Origin: CAVPCY01 sp963770765
Lineage (GTDB): Bacteria; Actinomycetota; Coriobacteriia; Anaerosomatales; PHET01
Direction: 5' to 3'
Length of the DNA: 64,000 nucleotides
Assembly (NCBI GenBank): GCA_963770765.1
Contig: CAVYQS010000016.1
Location: 11,357-75,356, forward strand
The position numbers and the translations under genes were made by a program. A model generated the notes under the pieces. It searched no databases, was not told the DNA's origin, and was given only the letters and a program-made list of their open reading frames with translations. This document shows positions 52,969-61,407 of this stretch, in pieces (position 1 is the stretch's first letter; each line of letters begins with the position of its first letter).

Positions 52969-55164
52969 ATGCAACGGTTGATCATCGTATCCAACAGGCT
53001 TCCTGTCACGGTCGAGAAGCGTGCAGGTGCGATCAAGGTGCGGGGCAGCGTGGGCGGTGTCGCAACGGGGCTCGGCTCGTACCACAAATCCCACGAGGGT
53101 ATCTGGGTAGGTTGGGCGGGGGAGTCCGCCACGCACCTCTCGGCGGATGAACGCGAGCTCGTCAGGGCCGAACTTGCCGAGAAGCACCGCTGTGAGCCGG
53201 TCTTCCTGACCGTCGCTGACGTGCGCGGGTTCTACGCGGGGTTCTCCAACGGGACGTTATGGCCGCTGTTCCATCATTTCACGAGGTATGCCGAGTTCGA
53301 TGCGAAGAACTGGGCGGTCTACGAGCGCGTCAACCGCAAGTACTGTGACGCGGTTCTCCAGGTCGCCCGCCCGGGAGACACAATCTGGGTCCAGGACTAT
53401 CAGTTGATGCTGCTGCCGAGGATGCTGAGAGAGAAGATGCCCGAGGCGAGCATCGGCTTCTTCCTGCACATACCGTTTCCGAGTTACGAGGTATTCAGAA
53501 TCCTGCCATGGCGCCGCGAGATACTCGAGGGGGTACTCGGCAGCGATCTGATCGGATTCCACACCTACGACTACGTGCGCGGGTTTCTGAGCAGTACGCG
53601 GCGCATCCTCGCGCTCGACGAGCAGTACGGGCGCATGGTGGTCGACGAACGCCTTGTGACCGTCGACGCGTTCCCCATGGGCATCGACTACGAGCGATAC
53701 CGCGAGGGGGCGGCGGCACCCCAGGCGCGCAAGAGCGCCAAGCGAATCACCGCAGGTGACGCAGGCGAGAAGATAGTGCTCTCAGTCGACCGGCTCGACT
53801 ACACGAAGGGCATCCCGGAACGCTTGCGGGCATACGACGAGTTCCTCGGCCGGCACCCCGAGTGGAGGAAGAGGGTGTCGCTCGTGTGTGTCGCGGTACC
53901 CTCACGGACGCGGGTTGAAGAGTATCGGAAGCTGAAGGAGCGTATCGAGCGGCTGGTCGGCGAGATCAACGGCAAGCACGGAACCATCGATTGGGTCCCC
54001 GTGCGCTACCTCTACCGGTCTCTCTCATTCCACACCCTGTGCGGGATGTACGCCGCAGCCGATGTCGCCTTGGTCACCCCTTTGCGTGACGGAATGAACC
54101 TTATCGCCAAGGAGTACGTCGCGGCACGCCGCGACACAGGCGGTGTTCTGTTGCTCTCGGAAATGGCGGGGGCATCACGGGAGCTGAGCGATGCGCTGCA
54201 GGTCAATCCCTACGACCTTGACGGCATGGTCAGCGCGTTGCATCGGGCCCTCACGATGCCGATGAACGAGCAGCTGGAGCGGATGGCCTCGATGCAGCAG
54301 CGCGTCAGCCGTTACACCGTCTCGCGATGGGCCGAGGAGTTCCTCGACGGTGTCGAGCGGGTGAAGCTCTTGCAACTCGGCTATGACGCGCACCTGCTAC
54401 ACGATCCGGCTCGAGAGCGGCTGGTGCGCGCGTACCGCGGTTCCGAGAGTCGTCTGCTGATGCTTGACTACGACGGGACCCTCGCTCCGTTTGCCGCTAC
54501 ACCGAGCGACGCCCGCCCGTCGGCGCGCGTCCATGATCTGCTCAAGCGGCTGGCGTCGAATCCGCGAAACGAGGTGGTGGTCATCTCGGGCCGGGAGAGG
54601 ACCTCGCTTGAGGAATGGTTGGGGGACCTGCCGATCGACCTGGTCGCCGAGCACGGAGTATGGCTGCGAGACCGCACGGGACAATGGGTCACGGCGGAAC
54701 CGATGACCGATGAGTGGAAGCCGCGTGTTCGGCCGCTGCTCGATTCATTCATGGACCGCACTCCCGGCTCATTCGTGGAGGAGAAGGATTTCTCGCTCGC
54801 ATGGCACTACCGGGCCATTCATCCCTCGCTCGCCGAGGCGCGCATCGTCGAACTCAAGGAGGCGCTTCTGGGCATCACCGGCGATCTCGGCTTGGCGGTG
54901 ATGGACGGAAACAAGGTAGTTGAGATCAAGTCGGCTCGGGTGAACAAGGGCAGCGCCGCGCACCGCTGGATGTGTCGGGATGAGGGCGGGTTCATCCTAG
55001 CCGTGGGCGATGACCGGACCGACGAGGACATGTTCGAGATGGCGCCTGACCGCGCGTGGACGATCAAGGTAGGACGCGGATCCACTCATGCGGGTTTCTC
55101 GGTCCGCGGCGTGGCCGACGTACTCGACCTGCTCGCTCGACTCGTGGAGGTTGATGAGACGTGA
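52969..55164 (+). CDS. Bifunctional trehalose-6-phosphate synthase/phosphatase
   Basis: 731 residues. GT20 synthase domain (about 1-475): IIVSNRLPVTVE, VGWAGES, IWVQDYQLMLLP, GIDYERY, DRLDYTKGIPERL and the C-terminal EYVAARRD. HAD phosphatase domain (about 490-731): LMLDYDGTLAPF, ISGRERTSLEEWL, VGDDRTDEDMFE. Makes trehalose from UDP/NDP-glucose and glucose-6-phosphate. ATG follows AGGAGG. Overlaps the TreT gene. Confidence 0.95.
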   Translation: MQRLIIVSNRLPVTVEKRAGAIKVRGSVGGVATGLGSYHKSHEGIWVGWAGESATHLSADERELVRAELAEKHRCEPVFLTVADVRGFYAGFSNGTLWPLFHHFTRYAEFDAKNWAVYERVNRKYCDAVLQVARPGDTIWVQDYQLMLLPRMLREKMPEASIGFFLHIPFPSYEVFRILPWRREILEGVLGSDLIGFHTYDYVRGFLSSTRRILALDEQYGRMVVDERLVTVDAFPMGIDYERYREGAAAPQARKSAKRITAGDAGEKIVLSVDRLDYTKGIPERLRAYDEFLGRHPEWRKRVSLVCVAVPSRTRVEEYRKLKERIERLVGEINGKHGTIDWVPVRYLYRSLSFHTLCGMYAAADVALVTPLRDGMNLIAKEYVAARRDTGGVLLLSEMAGASRELSDALQVNPYDLDGMVSALHRALTMPMNEQLERMASMQQRVSRYTVSRWAEEFLDGVERVKLLQLGYDAHLLHDPARERLVRAYRGSESRLLMLDYDGTLAPFAATPSDARPSARVHDLLKRLASNPRNEVVVISGRERTSLEEWLGDLPIDLVAEHGVWLRDRTGQWVTAEPMTDEWKPRVRPLLDSFMDRTPGSFVEEKDFSLAWHYRAIHPSLAEARIVELKEALLGITGDLGLAVMDGNKVVEIKSARVNKGSAAHRWMCRDEGGFILAVGDDRTDEDMFEMAPDRAWTIKVGRGSTHAGFSVRGVADVLDLLARLVEVDET

Positions 55165-56381
55165 AGCATCTCGAAGACTATCGTGGCATCGTGCCGGACG
55201 CGATACTCGCTGACTTGCACAAGCGCGCGTCCAAGCTCTACAACCGCCATATCGTTCACGTGAACTCGACGGCCATGGGCGGGGGAGTGGCCGAGATACT
55301 CTCCACGCTGGTCCCGCTGATGAACGACGTTGGAGTCGACTGCGGCTGGCGCGTGCTGGTGGGCAGCACGGACTACTTCAACGTGACGAAGTCGTTTCAC
55401 AACGGCCTGCAAGGCGAACCGCTTGACCTCACCGACCAGAAGAAGCGTGTCTACACGGAGACGAACGAGAACTTCGCGGCGTACACGCACTTCACCAATC
55501 ACGACGCAGTCGTCATTCACGACCCGCAGCCGTTGCCGATGATCCGCTACTACAAGAAGCGACAGCCTTGGATCTGGCGTTGCCATATCGACCTCACGGC
55601 GCCAGACCCCGAACTATGGGAGTACCTCAAGGGCTACATCATGCGCTACGACCTGGTAATCGTGAGCCACGAGCAGTACATGCGCCCCGATCTCGCAGTG
55701 GAGCAACGGGTGATCAATCCCGCAATCGACCCGCTGAACCAGAAGAACATCGACCTGCCGGTCGAGACGGTCGCGAAGTACATCGACCGCTTCGCGATTC
55801 CGCTCGACAAGCCGCTGATCACGCAGGTCTCGCGCTTCGACAAGTGGAAGGACCCCGAGGGCGTTATCGAGGTATTCAGGCGGGTGCAGGAGCGGGTCGA
55901 CTGCCGCTTGGTACTCGCAGGCAACATGGCGACGGATGATCCCGAGGGAATCGAGATGTTCGAGCGGGTCAAGAACGGTGCTGCCGACCTGATCGACTCT
56001 GGACAGGTGATTCTGATCATCGGAGCGAGCGACATCGAGATCAACGCCTTGCAGCGGGTATCAGGGGTCATCTTGCAGAAGTCACTCAGAGAGGGCTTCG
56101 GGCTCACGGTCTCCGAGGCGATGTGGAAGGGGACTCCCGTGGTCGCGTCAGAGGTTGGCGGGATACCGCTCCAAGTCGTCGACGGAGAGACCGGATTCCT
56201 CGTGGATCCGACCGACTACGAGCAGTGTGCCGATCGAATCGCCACACTTCTGGAGGATCGGAAGCTGGCTGCGGAGATGGCTGAGCGCGGCAAAGAGCAC
56301 GTGAGGGAGAACTTCCTCATCACGAGGCTGCTGGGGCACTACCTCGAACTGCTCGACGAACTCACTCACCGTTCAAGATGA
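55161..56381 (+). CDS. treT: Trehalose glycosyltransferring synthase (TreT)
   Basis: 406 residues, GT4 family. HVNSTAMGGGVAEIL, VIHDPQPLP, RCHIDLTAPD, the Glc/NDP-sugar site SLREGFGLTVSEAMW and PVVASEVGGIP. TreT reversibly makes trehalose from NDP-glucose and glucose. GTG start overlaps the synthase/phosphatase stop. Downstream of a TPS/TPP fusion, so the cell could make or break trehalose by two routes. Confidence 0.93.
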   Translation: MKHLEDYRGIVPDAILADLHKRASKLYNRHIVHVNSTAMGGGVAEILSTLVPLMNDVGVDCGWRVLVGSTDYFNVTKSFHNGLQGEPLDLTDQKKRVYTETNENFAAYTHFTNHDAVVIHDPQPLPMIRYYKKRQPWIWRCHIDLTAPDPELWEYLKGYIMRYDLVIVSHEQYMRPDLAVEQRVINPAIDPLNQKNIDLPVETVAKYIDRFAIPLDKPLITQVSRFDKWKDPEGVIEVFRRVQERVDCRLVLAGNMATDDPEGIEMFERVKNGAADLIDSGQVILIIGASDIEINALQRVSGVILQKSLREGFGLTVSEAMWKGTPVVASEVGGIPLQVVDGETGFLVDPTDYEQCADRIATLLEDRKLAAEMAERGKEHVRENFLITRLLGHYLELLDELTHRSR

Positions 56382-56394
56382 ACCGGTGAGTGAG
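56361..56394 (+). terminator. Terminator overlapping the treT stop
   Basis: CTCACTCACCGTTC (56361-56374) pairs with GAACCGGTGAGTGAG (56380-56394) with one bulged C; the hairpin includes the end of treT and its TGA. Followed by GTTATT. Confidence 0.6.
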
Positions 56395-56480
56395 GTTATT
56401 CTGGGTGAGTAGCCCGAGGAGGCCGCGGACTGGGTAGGTCAGTCGAGACGGGCATGTCGTGAATCGAGAGGGGTCTGGGA

Positions 56481-56948
56481 ATGAGCAACATCGTTGTACT
56501 CGGATTCGAGAATGAGGCCGCAGCCGACGCCTTCGGCAAGAAGCTCGAGGTCATGGCGGGGGACGACGAGGCGCTGCGCTTGGATGATGCGGTCAAGGTG
56601 ACCGTGAGCGACGACGGCAAGGTCAAGCTCCACCACGAGTTCTCGATGGTCAGGGGTGGCGCGGCGGTGGGCGGGATCCTGGGGCTGGTGGTCGGGACCC
56701 TGTTCCTCAATCCGATCGCGGGCGCGGCCATCGGCGCTGCGGGCGGGGCGGCCGTCGGGCGGATGACCGGAGACTATGGGATCAACGACGACTTCATCGA
56801 GGGGACCAGCGAGGCCTTGTCGCCGGGCTCTGCGGCGCTGTTCCTGATGGTCAACAACGTCGATGCCGAGAAGGTGCGGGCCGAGATCGAGGGCACCCGC
56901 GCGACAGTGATCAGCACGACGCTGTCAGGGAGCGAGAAGCCGTCGTGA
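56481..56948 (+). CDS. DUF1269-like membrane-associated protein
   Basis: 155 residues. Small alpha/beta domain flanking a glycine-rich hydrophobic hairpin (RGGAAVGGILGLVVGTLF, AGAAIGAAGGAAVG), then a ferredoxin-like tail. Matches the DUF1269 pattern. ATG follows GAGAGGGG. Overlaps the next gene by four bases. Confidence 0.82.
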   Translation: MSNIVVLGFENEAAADAFGKKLEVMAGDDEALRLDDAVKVTVSDDGKVKLHHEFSMVRGGAAVGGILGLVVGTLFLNPIAGAAIGAAGGAAVGRMTGDYGINDDFIEGTSEALSPGSAALFLMVNNVDAEKVRAEIEGTRATVISTTLSGSEKPS

Positions 56949-59206
56949 AGAAGTCGTTTCTAGCTACAGCGATTCTTGCGATGACCATGGTCGTCGCATG
57001 GACCGGGTTGGCGACGGCCGAGCCGCAGGTGAACAACCTCGTGCCGAACAACTCGGTCGAGGAAGCGGGGACGTCGGGTTTGCCGGAATCATGGCTAACC
57101 AATCAATGGGGGACAAACGACGCCTCGTTCCAGTACTTGTCAACCGGCTACACGGGCACGCGCAGCGTCCGAGTCGAGATCACGGACTACACGAGCGGGG
57201 ACGCGAAATGGGTCTACCCATCGCAACCTGTGACGGCCGGTTCCTACTACCGATTCTCCGACTATTATTTATCCGACGTGACCACGCATGTCGTCGTCGC
57301 GCTGAAGGACGGCACGGGGGCGACGGAGTATGTTCCGCTCAAAGATGCCTTCGCGAACAATACCTGGACGAAGTACGAGGCCGGGCTCATGATCCCGGCT
57401 GGGGCTGTCTCGGCAAGCGTATATCACGTCCTCGCGAAGACGGGTTCCCTGACCACTGACGAGTTCAGCTTCCGTGAAGCGCCGGCCCCGGCGCCGTTCG
57501 CCCGCGGGATCGTCAGTATCACCTTCGACGACGGTTATGCCACTGACTACGACACTGCGCTGCCAATCCTTCAGAAGCACGGTCTTAGTGCAACGCACTA
57601 TGTATTCGTCGATGCGGTGGGTGACACGGCGAACGGCTACATGACCGCCGATCAGATCATCGCGCTCGCGGCAGCCGGCGAGGAAATCGGCTCTCATACG
57701 GTGACGCATGCGCGTCTGACACAGCTTGAGCCGAGCCAGGTAGCGGCGGAGTTGGCCAACTCGAAGAACATTCTTGAGAGCATTCTGGCTACGGAGGTGG
57801 CGTCTTTCGCCCTCCCATACGGTGACTTCGATGCGCAGGTGATCGCGCAGGTCCGTGATCACTACCGGTCGAGTCGGACGACGATCAGTGGGTACAACAC
57901 GCCGTACAACATCGATCCGTACCGAATCGTGGTCATGCCCTTGGACTACGCAACGTCCTTGAGCGAAGTCCAGACGTGGGTCGACACAGCGAAGCAGGAG
58001 AACTACTGGCTGGTGCTCATGTACCACAAGATCGACGACAGCGGCGGCTCGTCAGTGCGGGCAGAGGACCTGGATGCTGCGCTCGCATACATCAAGGGCT
58101 CAGGCGTGGAGGTTAAGACAGTCGGCGAAGCACTCGATGAGGTGGAACCGCAGTCCGAGCCCGTGAGTGTCCCGAACGTCGCGGGCTCCACCCGGGTGAC
58201 CGCCACCACCACCATCACCTCTGCCGGGCTTGTGCTCGGCACCGTCACCGAGGCCTATCACGCGACCGTACCGTCAGGCGACGTGATCAGCCAAACCCCT
58301 GCCGCCGGCACGCTGGTGGCGCCGGCAAGCGAGGTCGACCTCGTCGTCTCGAAGGGCCCCGAGCCCGTGAGTGTGCCGAACGTCGCGGGCTCCACCCGGG
58401 TGACCGCCGCCGCCACCATCACCTCTGCCGGGCTTGTGCTCGGCACCGTCACCGAGGCCTATCACGCGACCGTACCGTCAGGCGACGTGATCAGCCAAAC
58501 CCCTGCCGCCGGCACGCTGGTGGCGCCGGCAAGCGAGGTCGACCTCGTCGTCTCGAAGGGCCCCGAGCCCGTGAGTGTGCCCGGCGAGGTTTCCCTTGCG
58601 CGCACCTCGCCTTCAAGGACCCTGTCGAAGTACGGCCAGACCTACTACTTCACCGGGAAGTTGACATCTGCCGGCGCGTCACTGGCAGGAAAGAGGGTGT
58701 ACCTTGAGCAATCTTCGAGCTACGGGGGGAGCTACTCGTACTCGGGGCGCTATGCGACGACGCGCTCTGACGGCACCTTCACGATCGCGATCGTGGCGCG
58801 CAACCGGACGTTCTACCGTGCGTACTTCGGTGGTGCCGAGGGTAAGTATACGGCGGCGTACAGTTCCATCGCGTCAGTGATGCCGAGGACCCATGTCAGC
58901 GAGCCGCGTGCGCCTCGATACATGCGAAGCACGAAGCGCTATACCGTTTACGGCTACCTCAAGCCGAGACATACCGCCTCCACCTCTCCAGTGCGTATCT
59001 ACAAGTGGAAGAAGACCGCGAGCGGCAAGTGGAAGAGGGATGGCTACGTCAAGGCCAAGGCCCACAACTACGGCAGCTACACCAAGTACAAGGTCAAGAT
59101 GAGGCTGTCCAAGGCGGGGACCTGGCGTCTGCGAGCCTACGCACCCGCCGATTCGAAGCATGCGGCAGCATGGTCGAGCGGCTACGACTACGTGAAGGTG
59201 AAGTGA
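56945..59206 (+). CDS. Secreted polysaccharide deacetylase with two PASTA-like repeats and C-terminal surface domains
   Basis: 753 residues. Signal peptide (SFLATAILAMTMVVAWTGLATA), a carbohydrate-binding-like beta domain (about 25-180), a NodB deacetylase domain (about 187-400; SITFDDGYATDYD, SHTVTHARL, LPYGDFD, LMYHKIDD), two PASTA-like repeats (about 405-540; VPNVAGSTRVTA, GTVTEAYHATVPSGDVISQ) and two C-terminal Ig-like domains ending in Tyr/Lys-rich repeats. GTG 56945 overlaps the previous stop. PASTA domains bind uncrosslinked peptidoglycan, so this is probably a wall-tethered glycan deacetylase. Confidence 0.9.
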   Translation: MKKSFLATAILAMTMVVAWTGLATAEPQVNNLVPNNSVEEAGTSGLPESWLTNQWGTNDASFQYLSTGYTGTRSVRVEITDYTSGDAKWVYPSQPVTAGSYYRFSDYYLSDVTTHVVVALKDGTGATEYVPLKDAFANNTWTKYEAGLMIPAGAVSASVYHVLAKTGSLTTDEFSFREAPAPAPFARGIVSITFDDGYATDYDTALPILQKHGLSATHYVFVDAVGDTANGYMTADQIIALAAAGEEIGSHTVTHARLTQLEPSQVAAELANSKNILESILATEVASFALPYGDFDAQVIAQVRDHYRSSRTTISGYNTPYNIDPYRIVVMPLDYATSLSEVQTWVDTAKQENYWLVLMYHKIDDSGGSSVRAEDLDAALAYIKGSGVEVKTVGEALDEVEPQSEPVSVPNVAGSTRVTATTTITSAGLVLGTVTEAYHATVPSGDVISQTPAAGTLVAPASEVDLVVSKGPEPVSVPNVAGSTRVTAAATITSAGLVLGTVTEAYHATVPSGDVISQTPAAGTLVAPASEVDLVVSKGPEPVSVPGEVSLARTSPSRTLSKYGQTYYFTGKLTSAGASLAGKRVYLEQSSSYGGSYSYSGRYATTRSDGTFTIAIVARNRTFYRAYFGGAEGKYTAAYSSIASVMPRTHVSEPRAPRYMRSTKRYTVYGYLKPRHTASTSPVRIYKWKKTASGKWKRDGYVKAKAHNYGSYTKYKVKMRLSKAGTWRLRAYAPADSKHAAAWSSGYDYVKVK
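58160..58567 (+). repeat. Tandem 204-bp direct repeat encoding PASTA-like units
   Basis: Two adjacent copies (58160-58363, 58364-58567) each encode 68 residues and differ by only a few bases: one early C/G change and the ACC-run versus GCC-run. The same CCCGTGAGTGT begins a third, incomplete copy at 58568. Near-identity indicates a recent duplication or ongoing gene conversion. Confidence 0.95.
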
Positions 59207-59303
59207 CACCTGCGCGACAACCGACTTGCTTCTGGTGGCCCGACCTGCTGACACGCACGGACTCCCGTCACAGAGCCATAGCAAGACGTCGCAGAACGCG
59301 ATT

Positions 59304-59336
59304 GTGGGAGAGGGCACATACCCTCTCCCACCGGCG
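59304..59336. terminator. Bidirectional hairpin between deacetylase gene and tRNA-Arg
   Basis: GTGGGAGAGGG (59304-59314) pairs with CCCTCTCCCAC (59321-59331), followed rightward by CGGCGGTTTT. It can serve the rightward deacetylase gene and the leftward tRNA. Confidence 0.7.
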
Positions 59337-59343
59337 GTTTTGA

Positions 59344-59419
59344 TGGTGCCCCCGGCACGATTCGAACGTGCGACACCAGGTTTAGGAAACCTGTGCTCTA
59401 TCCCCTGAGCTACGAGGGC
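59344..59419 (-). tRNA. tRNA-Arg (anticodon CCU), CCA encoded
   Basis: Reverse strand cloverleaf: acceptor GCCCTCG/CGGGGGC, anticodon CCT in CAGGTTTCCTAAACCTG, TPsiC arm ACGTTCGAATCGT, discriminator A, encoded CCA. Reads AGG arginine codons. Confidence 0.96.
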
Positions 59420-59505
59420 TTTTCGGCTCGTGGTGCGAGCCTGTACATGGTAATGCACTGAGTGTCTGCGCTCCACCGGCCCTTGCGCACCGCCAGTGGG
59501 TCGCC

Positions 59506-60624
59506 TCAGAGGGCGCGTGCATGCACGGCCGCCGCCTTGAACAGCACGGTCACGGCGCTGCCGGTGTCGAGTCCAAGTGAACTGCACCATGACTGAGAAG
59601 CGCTCGCTGCGAAGCGGCACCCAGCTGTCTCAACGACCACCCGCGCATTGAGACCCGTCGGCACGATGCTGGCCACGCGTGCGTCGAGTTGGTTCTGTAC
59701 CGTCGACGATGGTACGTGGGCCCCCGGCTCCATCAGGAGCACATCCTCCGGGCGCACGCCGAATAGCACCTGGTCGCCGGGCGTGAAGCCAGCGACCGCT
59801 TGGATCTCGCACCCGCCGCTCGCGATTGTCACGAGTCCTTCCTGCGCTTCCGTCACCTCGCCGCGCAGCGGCACTTCGGCACCCAAGAAGCCAGCCACCC
59901 ACTCGTCTTCCGGCAACGTCATCACCGTCTTGGCGTCACCTTGGCTGACCAGCACTCCCTTGTTCATGATGCCGATGTTGTCTGCGACGACAGAGGCCTC
60001 GTCCTGATCGTGTGTCACATAGAGCGCTGTGACATGCTCCGATGAGAGGACGTGCGCGAACTCGCGCGTCAACTCCCTCTTGAGGAGCGGGTCGAGGTAT
60101 GAGAGCGGTTCATCCAGGAGCAGGAAGCTCGGCTTCAGGACGAGGGCGCGCGCGAGGGCGACTCGCTGGGCCTCTCCTCCCGATAGCTGTAGGGCAGAGC
60201 GTTGTTCCCAACCTTCCAGTCCCACGAGGGCGAGCGCCGCACTCACTCGCTGCCGGCGCTCAGCACTCGGAACACGCCGTAGCTTGAGGCCATACTCGAC
60301 GTTGTTGCCCACGGTACCGCGCAGAAGATACGGCTTCTGGAAGACAGCGGCGATCCGTCTGCGGGCCTGCAGATCGGAGTGACTGATTGTGCGTCCGTCA
60401 TGAAGCACGGTACCTGCCGATGGCGGCTCAAGCAGTCCGAGTACCCTCAGCAGCGTGGACTTGCCTGCTCCTGATGTGCCGAGCAGTGCGTACGTCGTCC
60501 CCGCCCGGATGTGGATCTCCGGGACATCCAGAACGAGCTGTCGTTTGTAGCTGACACGAAGATCGTGTCCCTCGACCTGCATCGCTTCGGTGGCTGGTAC
60601 GGTGGTCGCCATCTCACGCACCAT
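59506..60624 (-). CDS. tupC: Tungstate/molybdate ABC transporter ATP-binding protein
   Basis: 372 residues. Walker A LGTSGAGKST, signature LSGGEAQR, Walker B LLLDEPLSYLD, switch VTHDQDEA; the C-terminal quarter (about 280-372) is a TOBE/Mop-like domain that can bind oxyanion. ATG 60624 overlaps the permease end; ATG 60612 is also possible. Last gene of the tup operon. Confidence 0.9.
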   Translation of the reverse strand: MVREMATTVPATEAMQVEGHDLRVSYKRQLVLDVPEIHIRAGTTYALLGTSGAGKSTLLRVLGLLEPPSAGTVLHDGRTISHSDLQARRRIAAVFQKPYLLRGTVGNNVEYGLKLRRVPSAERRQRVSAALALVGLEGWEQRSALQLSGGEAQRVALARALVLKPSFLLLDEPLSYLDPLLKRELTREFAHVLSSEHVTALYVTHDQDEASVVADNIGIMNKGVLVSQGDAKTVMTLPEDEWVAGFLGAEVPLRGEVTEAQEGLVTIASGGCEIQAVAGFTPGDQVLFGVRPEDVLLMEPGAHVPSSTVQNQLDARVASIVPTGLNARVVVETAGCRFAASASQSWCSSLGLDTGSAVTVLFKAAAVHARAL

Positions 60625-61318
60625 GCTTCGTGCTTGTGCTCTGGAGTGTCGTGAGCACAGCGTTGACCATCAGGGCGATGCCCATGAGCACGAGTGCCCA
60701 CGCCATCGCCTGTGAGTTCTCCCCACGCCGCACGTGAGCCAGGATCGCGGTCGTCATCACATCGGTGTAGCCCTCGATGCCTCCGCCAACGATCGACACG
60801 GCACCGACCTCTGAGATGACGGCCCCGAAACCGGCGACGATCGCTACCACGACGCCACCGCGCGCCTCTCTCAGGACAGCGAGCCCCTCTTGCATCCGCG
60901 ACGCGCCGAGCGCCTTCATCTGCATCCGCAGGTCTCTGGGCACGCCGGCGACAGAGGCCGCCGTGACCCCGATGATCAGCGGGGCCGAGAGAATCACCTG
61001 GGCGATGACCATCCCCTCCGGCGTGAACAACAGCCGCATGAAGCCCAGCGGCCCCGAGTTCGAGAGGGCCATGTACACGAACAGGCCGATCACGACGGGC
61101 GGGAAGCCCATGGCCGTGTTGACGAGCAGGATGATGACCCCGCGCCCGGCGTGGCGACTCATGCCCAGAGTGTAGCCGGCAGGTATGCCGAGGACTGCCG
61201 CGATTCCCACGGCGGAGCCCGAGACGAGCAAGGACAGCGTGATGACGTCCCACACCATCTCGTTGCCGCTTGTGAGGAGCTGGAAGGCGTCCGAGAACGC
61301 CTGTCTGTAGATGTCCAT
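60614..61318 (-). CDS. tupB: Tungstate ABC transporter permease
   Basis: 234 residues with five or six membrane helices and the EAA loop KALGASRMQEGLAVLREA. GFPPVVIGLFVYMAL and GGGIEGYTDVMTTAI are typical of the TupB/WtpB/ModB group. Follows tupA on the leftward strand after an intervening hairpin. Completes a TupABC-type importer. Confidence 0.9.
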   Translation of the reverse strand: MDIYRQAFSDAFQLLTSGNEMVWDVITLSLLVSGSAVGIAAVLGIPAGYTLGMSRHAGRGVIILLVNTAMGFPPVVIGLFVYMALSNSGPLGFMRLLFTPEGMVIAQVILSAPLIIGVTAASVAGVPRDLRMQMKALGASRMQEGLAVLREARGGVVVAIVAGFGAVISEVGAVSIVGGGIEGYTDVMTTAILAHVRRGENSQAMAWALVLMGIALMVNAVLTTLQSTSTKHGA

Positions 61319-61344
61319 GCGGTTCCGTCTCGCTCAGATGAAGG

Positions 61345-61381
61345 GATACCCCCGGCCATTGCCGCAGCGGCCGGGGGTATC
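61345..61381 (-). other. 13-bp hairpin between tupA and tupB
   Basis: GATACCCCCGGCC (61345-61357) pairs perfectly with GGCCGGGGGTATC (61369-61381). No T-run follows on the transcribed strand, so it more likely stabilises the tupA end of the mRNA or attenuates tupBC than terminates fully. Confidence 0.6.
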
Positions 61382-61407
61382 GTAGCTCACGTGGAGAGGC
61401 CTAGCTG

